Shown here: one piece after another, positions 1-6,839 of the stretch
Numbering within the stretch: position 1 is the stretch's first letter
How the letters are laid out: every line of letters starts with the position of its first letter
Source of the DNA: a bacterium
Lineage (GTDB): Bacteria > Auribacterota > UBA3054
DNA length: 24,283 bases
Direction: 5' to 3'
Assembly (NCBI GenBank): GCA_017444325.1
Contig: JAFSWV010000121.1
Location: 1 to 24,283, forward strand
The notes under the pieces: generated by a model
Seen by the model: only the letters and a program-made list of their open reading frames with translations
Databases searched by the model: none
Told to the model about the DNA's origin: nothing
Translations under genes and position numbers: made by a program

Positions 1-417
1 AGATCCGATCTTGAAAAGATTTGGGAAGCCTTTTTCCGGAACGCTGAAAACGCCGTCAGACGGCAGCGTGTTCAGTTCGATACCCAAGATCCTGCCTTTC
101 TGAAAAACGCAGGCGGCGTCGTAAAGCCTGCCCTCAAGGAAGAGCGGCAGCCCGGCGACGCAGACCGCGTCGGATTTGGCAAGCTTGGATACAAGCTCTT
201 TGAGAGCGGAAAGCGCGCGCTTGGCAAGGCTGGGATGCCTGAAAAGGTCGCCGCAGGTCGCCCCGGTTAGCGAGAGCTTAGGGAAAACGATCAGCTGCCC
301 CTTCTTAGCCGCGGCTTCTTTCGCAAAAGCGATTTGGGAAGCCGCGTTCTCAGCGCAGCCTCCCAACACCAGACGCGGCACAGCCGCGCAGACTCTTACG
401 AAGCCGTAGTCGGGCAT
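1..417 (-). CDS. nadE: Glutamine-dependent NAD+ synthetase-like protein, N-terminal part (truncated by window edge)
   Basis: The 139 visible codons match the nitrilase-type glutaminase domain at the N-terminus of glutamine-dependent NAD+ synthetase. It begins MPDYGFVRVCAAVP and has the characteristic block LIVFPKLSLTGATCGDLF at residues 42-59. In this family the domain releases ammonia from glutamine for a C-terminal synthetase domain, which amidates nicotinic acid adenine dinucleotide to NAD+. The rest, including the catalytic Cys region and synthetase domain, lies beyond base 1. Two residues are odd. The FPEL motif that holds the catalytic Glu reads FPKL, and the KxYLP-type motif that holds the catalytic Lys reads NTLP, so glutaminase activity is doubtful. 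The ATG at 417 lies three bases after the stop of the triple-STAS gene, with GGAG eleven bases upstream, so co-transcription is likely. Another nitrilase-superfamily protein is possible but less likely given the TCGDLF segment. Confidence 0.72.
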   Translation of the reverse strand, partial: MPDYGFVRVCAAVPRLVLGGCAENAASQIAFAKEAAAKKGQLIVFPKLSLTGATCGDLFRHPSLAKRALSALKELVSKLAKSDAVCVAGLPLFLEGRLYDAACVFQKGRILGIELNTLPSDGVFSVPEKGFPNLFKIGS

Positions 418-420
418 CCT

Positions 421-1623
421 TTACACTTCTCCGAGTTCCTGGCGTTGTATCTTGGCCAGATACTGGTCGGCTTCCTCGTCGCTCGCGAAGACCTGTTCGG
501 CCGGCAGGGCGCGGATGATCTCGATGACCTTGGCGACCTGGGGCTGCGGCTTGCTGATGACGACGACGCCCTTCCTCTGCAGGACGCCTTTCTGGAGCTT
601 GAAGATCACTCTGATGCCGGCGCTGGAGAGGAATTCCAATTCCGCCAGGTTCAGGATGATGACCTTGGCTTCCGCGGAAATGATCGTATCGGCAGTCTTC
701 TCAAAATCAGGGGAAGTTATGCTGTCAAGGCGGCCTTTAAGGAAGATGGTGTAGCCTCTCGGTTCCCTGGGCGTAACCGTGATCTTCAGGTTGTCGTTCT
801 CGACCACCTTAGGCGCTTCCGTCATTTTTTCGACCGCTTTGGAAGCCAGCTTCTCCAGCTCTTTCTGCTGAAGCATGGCGAGGTATTTGTCCGCCGCTTC
901 GATATCCTGGAAGATCTTTTCAGGCGGCAGGGCTCTGACCACTTCCAAAACTTTCGCGACCTGAGGCTGCGGCTTGCTGACGATGACAACGCCCTTTTCT
1001 TTCAGGACGCCTTTCTGCAGCTTGAAGATCACTCTGATTCCGGCGCTGGAAATGAACGTCACGCCTTCCAAATTCAAAATGACGATGCAGATCTTCTCAG
1101 ACAGGATCTTGTCCACCACGGCTTCAAGTTCGGGAGCGGTAACAGTGTCAAGGCGTCCGGTCGGGGCAATGATCACGCCGCCTTCCTTTCTCGGGGTGAC
1201 TTCGACCTTGAGGTTCTCACCCACGACGGTCTCGGCGCTTTTGGCGCTTGCCACTCTTTCAAGTTCCTTTTCCTGGATCGCCGCAAGGTATTTGTCGGCC
1301 TCTTCCGTGTTTTCGAAGATCTGTTCCTTGGGCATGGCGCGCACGATTTCAAGCACTCTGGCGACCTGGGGCTGCGGCTTGCTGACGACCACCACGCCGC
1401 GGTTCCCAAGAACGCCCTTCTGAAGTTTGAAGATCACTCTGATACCGGCGCTGGAGAGGAAATCAACACTGCCGAGGTCAAGGATGATGACCTTCACCTT
1501 GTCTTTCAAAATTCCGTCGACAGCCGCTTCAAAGTCGGGAGCCGTTACGCTGTCAAGGCGCCCCTGCGGGGCCACTACAAGTCCTCCTCCTTTGCGGGGA
1601 GAGATCTCAACGTTCAATGCCAT
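421..1623 (-). CDS. Triple STAS-domain protein (anti-sigma factor antagonist-like)
   Basis: The 400-residue protein consists of three consecutive STAS domains of about 110 residues joined by charged, helix-prone linkers. Each has a GRLDS/T strand start, an FLSSAGIRVIFKLQKGVL core and an SKPQPQVA(K/R)V segment. The SSAG motifs, where SpoIIAA/RsbV proteins carry the phosphorylatable Ser, fall at residues 57-60, 192-195 and 333-336, so all three sites are intact. STAS antagonists bind anti-sigma kinases when unphosphorylated. Here three copies could let one chain bind several kinases or act as a scaffold (inference). No membrane segment or kinase domain is present. The gene follows frr by 20 bases with AAGGAG eight bases before the ATG, and it precedes the NAD synthetase-like gene by three bases. 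Partner proteins cannot be identified from this locus, although a PP2C phosphatase lies 2.3 kb away. Confidence 0.9.
   Translation of the reverse strand: MALNVEISPRKGGGLVVAPQGRLDSVTAPDFEAAVDGILKDKVKVIILDLGSVDFLSSAGIRVIFKLQKGVLGNRGVVVVSKPQPQVARVLEIVRAMPKEQIFENTEEADKYLAAIQEKELERVASAKSAETVVGENLKVEVTPRKEGGVIIAPTGRLDTVTAPELEAVVDKILSEKICIVILNLEGVTFISSAGIRVIFKLQKGVLKEKGVVIVSKPQPQVAKVLEVVRALPPEKIFQDIEAADKYLAMLQQKELEKLASKAVEKMTEAPKVVENDNLKITVTPREPRGYTIFLKGRLDSITSPDFEKTADTIISAEAKVIILNLAELEFLSSAGIRVIFKLQKGVLQRKGVVVISKPQPQVAKVIEIIRALPAEQVFASDEEADQYLAKIQRQELGEV
421..1623 (-). repeat. Three-copy intragenic DNA repeat encoding STAS domains
   Basis: The same core recurs three times on the plus-strand text. 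The block beginning GAAGATCACTCTGAT starts at 601, 1024 and 1429, giving spacings of 423 and 405 bases (141 and 135 codons). The flanking blocks reading CTGGGGCTGCGGCTTGCTGA-like sequence also recur. The unequal spacing comes from linker length. The repeats remain similar at nucleotide level, indicating duplication within the gene. Confidence 0.85.
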
Positions 1624-1643
1624 AGTTTTTTCTCCTTAAATTT

Positions 1644-2204
1644 TTACAGCGTCATGATCTCGTTGTCTTTGGCCTTGACCAGATCATCGACTTTCTTGCT
1701 GAAGTTATCGGTTTCGGTCTGCACGCTCTTTTCGCCCTGCTTGCGCTGGTCTTCGGTCAGGACTTTGTCCTTTTCCATCTTTTTCAGCTTCTCTATGGTG
1801 TCGCGGCGCAGGTTGCGCAGATTGACTTTCGTTTCTTCGCTGTACTTTTTCGTCAGCTTGGTGAGGTCGCGGCGGCGCTCTTCCGTCAGTTCGGGCATGG
1901 GCAGCCTGATGACGCGGCCGTCGTCCACAGGAGTGATGCCGATGGGCGAAGCCTGGATGGCGCGGCAGATAGACTGAACGCTGTTGACGTCGAAAGGCTC
2001 GATCTTCAGCGTCCTGGGCTCCGGGACCGTAATGTTGGCTAAGCTTTTGATGGGCGTAATGGCGCCGTAGTATACGACCTTGATGTCCTCGACGAGGCCG
2101 GGCGAAGCCTTGCCGGTCCTGATCTCCTTGAACTGGTAGGTCAGGTGGTCCAGGGCTTTCTGCATACTGGTTTGCAGCTCTTTGATCTGGGCTTTGTAGG
2201 GCAT
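1644..2204 (-). CDS. frr: Ribosome recycling factor
   Basis: The product is 186 residues, the usual length for RRF, which splits post-termination ribosomes with EF-G. Recognisable segments are the FKEIRTGKASPGLVEDI region near the N-terminus, YYGAITPIKSLANI, EPRTLKIEPFD, IRLPMPELTEERRRDLTK and the C-terminal helix ending KVDDLVKAKDNEIMTL. The start chosen is the ATG at 2204. A GTG two codons upstream (2210) is also in frame, but AAGGAG at 2210-2215 overlaps that GTG and sits five bases before the ATG, which decides for the ATG. It is the first gene of a frr / triple-STAS / nadE-like transcription unit with a good promoter about 40 bases upstream. In many bacteria frr follows pyrH; that arrangement is absent here. 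Confidence 0.96.
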   Translation of the reverse strand: MPYKAQIKELQTSMQKALDHLTYQFKEIRTGKASPGLVEDIKVVYYGAITPIKSLANITVPEPRTLKIEPFDVNSVQSICRAIQASPIGITPVDDGRVIRLPMPELTEERRRDLTKLTKKYSEETKVNLRNLRRDTIEKLKKMEKDKVLTEDQRKQGEKSVQTETDNFSKKVDDLVKAKDNEIMTL

Positions 2205-2243
2205 AATCACTCCTTAAGGGGTATAGGTTTACATTATTTATAG

Positions 2244-2272
2244 ATTTTACTATTTCGCACGGATAGTGTCAA
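2244..2272 (-). promoter_or_regulatory. Sigma70-type promoter of frr operon
   Basis: On the minus strand TTGACA (2267-2272) is followed after exactly 17 bases by TAAAAT (2244-2249). The match is perfect at -35 and one mismatch from TATAAT at -10, with the start site expected near 2237. It reads towards frr, whose ATG is at 2204. Confidence 0.8.
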
Positions 2273-2313
2273 CGCTTCTTCCTGTTTCCACAAGTATTGC
2301 TAGCATTTTGGAA

Positions 2314-2343
2314 AAAGCTTCCTTTTTCCCCTGCCGAAGCTTT
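2314..2343. repeat. Inverted repeat upstream of comM
   Basis: AAAGCTTC (2314-2321) and GAAGCTTT (2336-2343) are perfect 8-base inverted copies separated by 14 bases. They lie between the frr promoter and the comM start, about 40 bases before the comM ATG. There is no T-run after either arm, so it does not look like an intrinsic terminator. It could be an operator or a 5' leader hairpin; function is unknown. Confidence 0.45.
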
Positions 2344-2384
2344 AAAATTTATTTACCCTGCCCCCATGAAAACTTAATCGAAAT

Positions 2385-3965
2385 ATGCTGACCAAAGCTT
2401 ATTCTTTCGCCTCCTACGGCTCTCAGGCCCGGCTCGTCACCATCGAGGTAAACGTCTTCGACAAAAGCAGCAGCGAATACGGGCTGGAATTGGAGGACGA
2501 CAAACAATCGACTTCCATCATCGGCCTTCCCGACACCGCCGTCAGGGAAAGCAAGGAGAGAGTCCGCAGCGCGATGCTGCACGCCGGACTCCGCTACCCC
2601 AAAGGCGAGATCATAATCAGCCTGGCGCCCGCCGATCTGAAAAAGCACGGCCCGGCCTTCGACCTTCCGATCGCGCTCTGCCTGGCCGCCTGGTCCGGGC
2701 ACCAGAAAGACCTCGACCCCACTTCTACGGAATCCAAGATCGCTTCTATCGGCGAGCTCTCGCTGGACGGCAACCTGCGCTCCGTCAGGAACGTCATCAG
2801 CTGCGCCGTAGCCGCCAAGAAACTGGGCTTCCGCTACCTTATCGTCCCGAAAAGCAACGCCAGGGAAGCCGCTCTGGTGAAAGATCTTGTCATCATTCCG
2901 GCCGGCAGTTTCCAGGAAGCGCTGGAAGCTTACCTCTCTCCCGCGAAAAGCACCTCCGTCGCTTTCGACCGCAATCTCCTGAAAGCCGCTTCCTTCAGTT
3001 ATGACTGCGATTTCAGCGAGATAAAAGGGCAGCTTGCCGCCAGGAGAGCCGCCGAGATCGCGGCCGCCGGGGGCCACAACTTGCTGCTCTTCGGGCCGCC
3101 GGGCTCCGGAAAGACGCTTTTGGCCAGAAGACTGCCGACGATCCTGCCGCCCCTTTCGGAAGAGGAGCTCATCGAGAGCATGCAGATCTATTCGGCAAAG
3201 GGACTCGTCCCGAAAGACATCAGGCTCATGATCCGCCGTCCCTTCCGGTCGCCCCACCATTCCGTTTCCCTGTCAGGACTGATTGGCGGCGGGCTCCAGA
3301 TCGAGCCCGGCGAAGTGTCGCTGGCCCACAACGGCGTTCTGTTTTTGGACGAATTCCCGGAGTTCGCCAAGAACGTGCTGGAAGCTCTGCGCCAGCCCCT
3401 GGAGGACGGTTTCGTCAACATCGTGAGAGTATCTGGCTCCATGACCTTCCCGGCCTCCTTCATGCTGGTGGCCGCCATGAACCCCTGCCCCTGCGGGTAT
3501 CTGGGACATCCTGTCAAGAAATGCAAATGCCCGCGCCGCGTAGTGGAAGCTTACCGCGCCCGCGTCTCCGGCCCTCTCATGGACCGCATCGACATGCACG
3601 TGGAGATGCCTTTCGTCCCCTACGAAGAACTTACTGGCAAAGAGGCGCCGGAAAGCTCCAAAGCGATCAGAGAGCGCTGCCTGAAGGCCAGAAGCGTGCA
3701 AATTGAGCGCTACAAGAAAACCAAACTGAGAAACAACGCCCAGCTTAACAGCGCCGCCGCGCAAAAATACTGCCCGCTTGCCAAAGAAGCGGAGAGCGCC
3801 CTAAGGTTCGCCGTAACGAAAATGGCCCTGTCCGCCAGGACTTACACAAGGATTTTGAGAGTGGCGCGCACGATCGCGGACTTAGGCGGCAGCGAAAAAA
3901 TAGAGGAGCGGCACATCCTGGAGGCGCTCCAGTTCAAAGGCTTCAAGGAAGACACGCCCGGTTAA
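2385..3965 (+). CDS. comM: ComM/YifB family Mg-chelatase-like AAA+ ATPase
   Basis: This 526-residue protein has the three-part build of ComM/YifB. The N-terminal ChlI-like domain covers about residues 5-185 (IGLPDTAVRESKERVRSA, LAPADLKKHGPAFDLPIA). The AAA+ core has Walker A GPPGSGKT at 237-244, Walker B VLFLDE at 318-323 and a cysteine set CPCGYLGHPVKKCKC at 368-382. The C-terminal helical Mg_chelatase_C domain has the sensor-2-like SARTYTRILRVART near 483. ComM is a hexameric helicase that promotes branch migration during integration of DNA taken up by natural transformation, so it suggests but does not prove competence. The ATG at 2385 has no strong Shine-Dalgarno sequence, but the protein start matches the family. 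The gene is divergent from frr and its stop overlaps the stop of the convergent phosphatase gene. Confidence 0.93.
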   Translation: MLTKAYSFASYGSQARLVTIEVNVFDKSSSEYGLELEDDKQSTSIIGLPDTAVRESKERVRSAMLHAGLRYPKGEIIISLAPADLKKHGPAFDLPIALCLAAWSGHQKDLDPTSTESKIASIGELSLDGNLRSVRNVISCAVAAKKLGFRYLIVPKSNAREAALVKDLVIIPAGSFQEALEAYLSPAKSTSVAFDRNLLKAASFSYDCDFSEIKGQLAARRAAEIAAAGGHNLLLFGPPGSGKTLLARRLPTILPPLSEEELIESMQIYSAKGLVPKDIRLMIRRPFRSPHHSVSLSGLIGGGLQIEPGEVSLAHNGVLFLDEFPEFAKNVLEALRQPLEDGFVNIVRVSGSMTFPASFMLVAAMNPCPCGYLGHPVKKCKCPRRVVEAYRARVSGPLMDRIDMHVEMPFVPYEELTGKEAPESSKAIRERCLKARSVQIERYKKTKLRNNAQLNSAAAQKYCPLAKEAESALRFAVTKMALSARTYTRILRVARTIADLGGSEKIEERHILEALQFKGFKEDTPG

Positions 3966-5419
3966 TTGATCTTGACGGCCACGAGCGTGACGTCGTCGTA
4001 AGGCGGCTCGCCCTCTGTGAATTTGGCCAGACGCCCCTGAATTGATTGGAGAGCTTCGTAGGGAGAAAGATTCCTGGCGTTCTCCAAAGCCACGGACAAC
4101 CTTTCGCGCGTGAACTCTTCTTTCTTGCGGTTCAGGGCTTCCACGGCGCCGTCGGTGTAGAAAAGCACCATGTCCCCTTTTTGCAGCTGATAGGCGGTGT
4201 CTTTCAAAGACGGGCCAAAGATCTCGCTGTCGAGAATAGAGAGCACCATGCCCCTGTTTTCGCACGTCACGACAGGATTGCCGCCCAGAGCCGCCAGGAA
4301 GGGCTCGTGCCCGGCTTCCGCACAGAGCATCTCGCCGGTCTTGGTATTGATGACGGCGTAAGAGGCCGTGACGAACATTTCCTCAGGGATCAGCTGGATG
4401 AGATGCGTGTTGAGGTCGGTCAAAAGCTTTGAGGGAGAGAGAACGTGCTTGGAGAGCGCCGACATCAGAGCCCGGGTGGACGCCATGACAAGCCCGGCCG
4501 GGATGCCCTTGCCGGAAACGTCCGCCACCAGAATGCCTAAGTGATCCTCGTCAACCTCGATGAAGTCGAAATAATCCCCGCCCACGCGGTAAGCGGTCTT
4601 GTAGAAAGCCTCCGCTTCCACAATGCCCATCTGCGCCCTCGATTTCGGCAGCAGATGATTCTGGATGCTGGCGGCCGTCTCAAGCTGGGAATCTACGCTG
4701 GCCTTCTCCCTCACGCCTTCGATCATGGCGAGATAGTTGAGCGTCCAGCTGACTATTTCGGACATACCGCGGGCCAGCTCCACGTCCTCGCTGTCATAGG
4801 GGGCTTTGTGCGTCTTGTTGGCAATGACGAGAACGCCCGTGACGGCACCCTGGGAGCGGACCGGGACAACGAGCATTCCCCAGAGAGCGTAAACTTTGTA
4901 GCGCACCCTCTCCTCGCACTCGTTTTTCCCGAAAACAATGACACGCTTCTGATCGACGGCCGCGGCAAAAGGCGTCAGGTGCAGAGGGAAGGAAGTGTTC
5001 TTCAAATATTCCTGGAGCTTGGCGTCATTGCCGGCCACGAGCTTCAGCTTCTCTTCGCTGATGTCCAGGCAGCTCGGGAAAAGCCCGGAGCATTCGGAAA
5101 GCCTTAGCGTCCCCTGCTCCCTGTCGTAGGAAAAATAAGCGGCGCAGCCGCTGGCGAAGCTTTTTTGGGCTGACAGGATGAAGTGATTAAGAAGCGCGGC
5201 CTTCAGTTCTCCGCTGTTGGCGTTCTTGTCCTCGTAGTAAGTCCTGACCGTCTGGGAAACGTCGCCGAAAAGATTGACCAGGCTCTCCTCCGCTTCCTTC
5301 ACGCGCTCGGCGTGCTTTTCAGCCTTTCTCGCCAGCCTTTTGGCGCGGGCCGCCTTTACAAGAGCGAAGATCCAAAGGACGGCCAGCAGAACGGAAATGG
5401 CAATCGGAAGATAATTCAT
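3962..5419 (-). CDS. Membrane-anchored GAF-PP2C serine phosphatase (SpoIIE/RsbU type)
   Basis: The 485-residue protein starts with one membrane segment (residues 4-22). A basic helical/coiled-coil stretch (23-60) follows, then a GAF-like sensor region (about 70-235, ending in MLVVPVRSQGAVTGVLVIAN and SEIVSWTLNYLAM), then a PP2C-type phosphatase domain (about 245-485). Metal-binding motifs are intact: GGDYFDF 280-286, ADVSGKGIPA 299-308, YTDG 421-424 and DD 475-476. Enzymes of this type dephosphorylate STAS anti-sigma antagonists in response to a signal. The gene lies 22 bases downstream of a single-domain STAS gene, its most likely substrate (inference from order). The ATG at 5419 has only a G-rich stretch about ten bases upstream, so translation may depend on the upstream gene. 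Its stop codon shares TTAA with the comM stop. The signal sensed is unknown. Confidence 0.9.
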   Translation of the reverse strand: MNYLPIAISVLLAVLWIFALVKAARAKRLARKAEKHAERVKEAEESLVNLFGDVSQTVRTYYEDKNANSGELKAALLNHFILSAQKSFASGCAAYFSYDREQGTLRLSECSGLFPSCLDISEEKLKLVAGNDAKLQEYLKNTSFPLHLTPFAAAVDQKRVIVFGKNECEERVRYKVYALWGMLVVPVRSQGAVTGVLVIANKTHKAPYDSEDVELARGMSEIVSWTLNYLAMIEGVREKASVDSQLETAASIQNHLLPKSRAQMGIVEAEAFYKTAYRVGGDYFDFIEVDEDHLGILVADVSGKGIPAGLVMASTRALMSALSKHVLSPSKLLTDLNTHLIQLIPEEMFVTASYAVINTKTGEMLCAEAGHEPFLAALGGNPVVTCENRGMVLSILDSEIFGPSLKDTAYQLQKGDMVLFYTDGAVEALNRKKEEFTRERLSVALENARNLSPYEALQSIQGRLAKFTEGEPPYDDVTLVAVKIN

Positions 5420-5441
5420 CGCGAAAGCCCCCGGAATAGAA

Positions 5442-5930
5442 TCAACGCTGCTGCTTGAGGAATTCGACCACGTCCTTGAATTCCACAGCGTTGCGCTCGT
5501 TTATTTTTGAAAGGGTAAGGTGGGCGTCCAGCATAAGGTCGGTTATTTCGACCTTGTCATGAGCTTTGCTGGCAATGGGAGAATATTCGCCCCCTTCGCC
5601 GGGAACAGCGTCCCTGATGTCGAGAATGTTTTGGAGGCCGAGCGTCGTGAAAATGTTCCTGACATGGTCGGAAACGTTGAAAAGCTTCAGCATATTTTCG
5701 CCTTCTTTTTTCGACTTCATGCTGAGCGCTACCAAGGTCCCGATGAAGGTGGAGTCCAAGGTCTCGCAGTTCGCAAGATCGATGAAAACGCCAAGCCCTT
5801 CCTCCAGGCTCTTCTTCACAAAATCACGGAAATCAGCAACGGTCTGGAACGTCCCGCGCCCGAAGATCTTTATGTAAGCGGTTCCGTTGGCAACGGCCGC
5901 CTCTATTCTGTTGTTGCTGTGCCCGATCAT
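5442..5930 (-). CDS. Single-domain STAS protein (anti-sigma factor antagonist-like)
   Basis: The 162-residue protein has a STAS fold over residues 8-110: AYIKIFGRGTFQTVADFRDF, then GLGVFIDLANCETLDSTFIG, then LKLFNVSDHVRNIFTTLGL. Ser60 of LDSTF aligns with the phosphorylated Ser of RsbV (DSTG); the following Gly is Phe here. After the STAS domain comes a 50-residue tail ending in MLDAHLTLSKINERNAVEFK, which is predicted helical and seems specific to a subset of these proteins. Start at 5930 is supported by GGAGGA at 5938-5943, eight bases upstream. With the adjacent phosphatase it forms a likely partner-switching module in which dephosphorylation frees it to bind an anti-sigma kinase or another target. 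No kinase gene is visible nearby. Confidence 0.88.
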   Translation of the reverse strand: MIGHSNNRIEAAVANGTAYIKIFGRGTFQTVADFRDFVKKSLEEGLGVFIDLANCETLDSTFIGTLVALSMKSKKEGENMLKLFNVSDHVRNIFTTLGLQNILDIRDAVPGEGGEYSPIASKAHDKVEITDLMLDAHLTLSKINERNAVEFKDVVEFLKQQR

Positions 5931-5954
5931 ACTTTATTCCTCCATAGCCTTTAC

Positions 5955-5983
5955 ATAGTAGCAAAAGTCAAAAAAATTCTCAA
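5955..5983 (-). promoter_or_regulatory. Promoter of STAS/phosphatase pair
   Basis: On the minus strand TTGAGA (5978-5983) and TACTAT (5955-5960) are separated by exactly 17 bases that include a T7 tract. The promoter lies just after the end of the last gene of the membrane cluster and 25 bases before the STAS start codon, so the pair can be transcribed independently of that cluster. Confidence 0.6.
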
Positions 5984-5990
5984 ATCGCGG

Positions 5991-6827
5991 CTACATCTGG
6001 GAAATAAGCAACCACTCAGCCATGAGGAAGTGGACGCGCTCTATTAGGGCGGAAAGCCTGGACATGAAGGTGTTGCCGAAGAAGGCGCCCAAGGCGATCA
6101 TCAGGTACCAGCGGCCGATCTTCGAACTGCTTTTCACGATCGTATTTTTGTTGCCGAAGGCGAAGAAGAAGTACATCAAAACGGAGACCGTGCCGATCAC
6201 GAAAATAGCGTTCTCACAGCCGGCGTAGAAGCGGTCTAACAACGTCGCGCCCGGCATGACATATTCGGACGGGCAGACGTTCTTGAAGGTGCCGGTGATC
6301 TGGGGAATAAGCTGGTTGAAAGTGTCCTTGAAAGCAAGTCCCGCGCCGGCGCCCAGGGAAATGCACATGGCGATGCGGCTGACCCAGAAATATTTTTTGC
6401 TGTACTGGAAATACCACAAAAGTCCGATCACACCCGCGAAGATCAAAGCGATGGTCGCCGCGTCCCCGCCGGTCCAGCCGTTCTGGCTCACGTTGACTAT
6501 GGCTTTCTTGATGGGAACGAGCCACTGGCTGTAAAGGTTCTGGCGCATGACCACGGCGCAGCTGTATCCGGTGGCGCAGCCAAGCAGCGCGTGTTCGAAG
6601 AAGCGGTAGAAGGGATTTTCCTTGAAGAGAAAAGAATAGACCGCGATGCAACTGAGAGCCGCGACCCAGGTCTGCAGGCGGTAAACGCCGAGGTTCGGAA
6701 GATCGAGGTCTTTCACTCTGGCGGCCACGGCGGGAATGCTCCCCGCCCTGAATTCGCCCCAGACCGCCAGGCCGAGGACCACTACGCCAAGGATCATCCA
6801 GAAGATCTTACCTGTAAATTTTGACAT
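5991..6827 (-). CDS. Polytopic membrane protein of the four-gene cluster (gene 4)
   Basis: The 278-residue protein has about seven hydrophobic segments: roughly 8-25, 49-67, 75-95, 122-140, 148-166, 203-224 and 239-258. A conserved-looking NPFYRFFEHALLGCATGY segment spans 71-88. I recognise this style of protein (FYRFxEH followed by small residues) as a recurrent companion of DUF6754 proteins, but I know of no function. No transporter, enzyme or secretion motif was found. The ATG at 6827 follows AGGAGG by seven bases, and that site overlaps the stop codon of the upstream gene, so translation is likely coupled. It is the last gene of a unit read from the promoter at 10169-10197. Confidence 0.8.
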   Translation of the reverse strand: MSKFTGKIFWMILGVVVLGLAVWGEFRAGSIPAVAARVKDLDLPNLGVYRLQTWVAALSCIAVYSFLFKENPFYRFFEHALLGCATGYSCAVVMRQNLYSQWLVPIKKAIVNVSQNGWTGGDAATIALIFAGVIGLLWYFQYSKKYFWVSRIAMCISLGAGAGLAFKDTFNQLIPQITGTFKNVCPSEYVMPGATLLDRFYAGCENAIFVIGTVSVLMYFFFAFGNKNTIVKSSSKIGRWYLMIALGAFFGNTFMSRLSALIERVHFLMAEWLLISQM

Positions 6828-6839
6828 GATCAGCCCTCC

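Noticed and set aside
334..1977. Long open frame (547 codons) on the plus strand antisense to the triple-STAS and frr genes
   Set aside because: Its opposite strand encodes clear STAS domains and RRF; the repeated, low-complexity antisense product matches no family and comes from codon bias plus the internal repeat.
2205..2210. GTG start two codons upstream of the frr ATG
   Set aside because: The Shine-Dalgarno AAGGAG overlaps this GTG, leaving no spacing.
2349..3260. Minus-strand open frame opposite comM
   Set aside because: comM on the plus strand has Walker A and B motifs and full family length.
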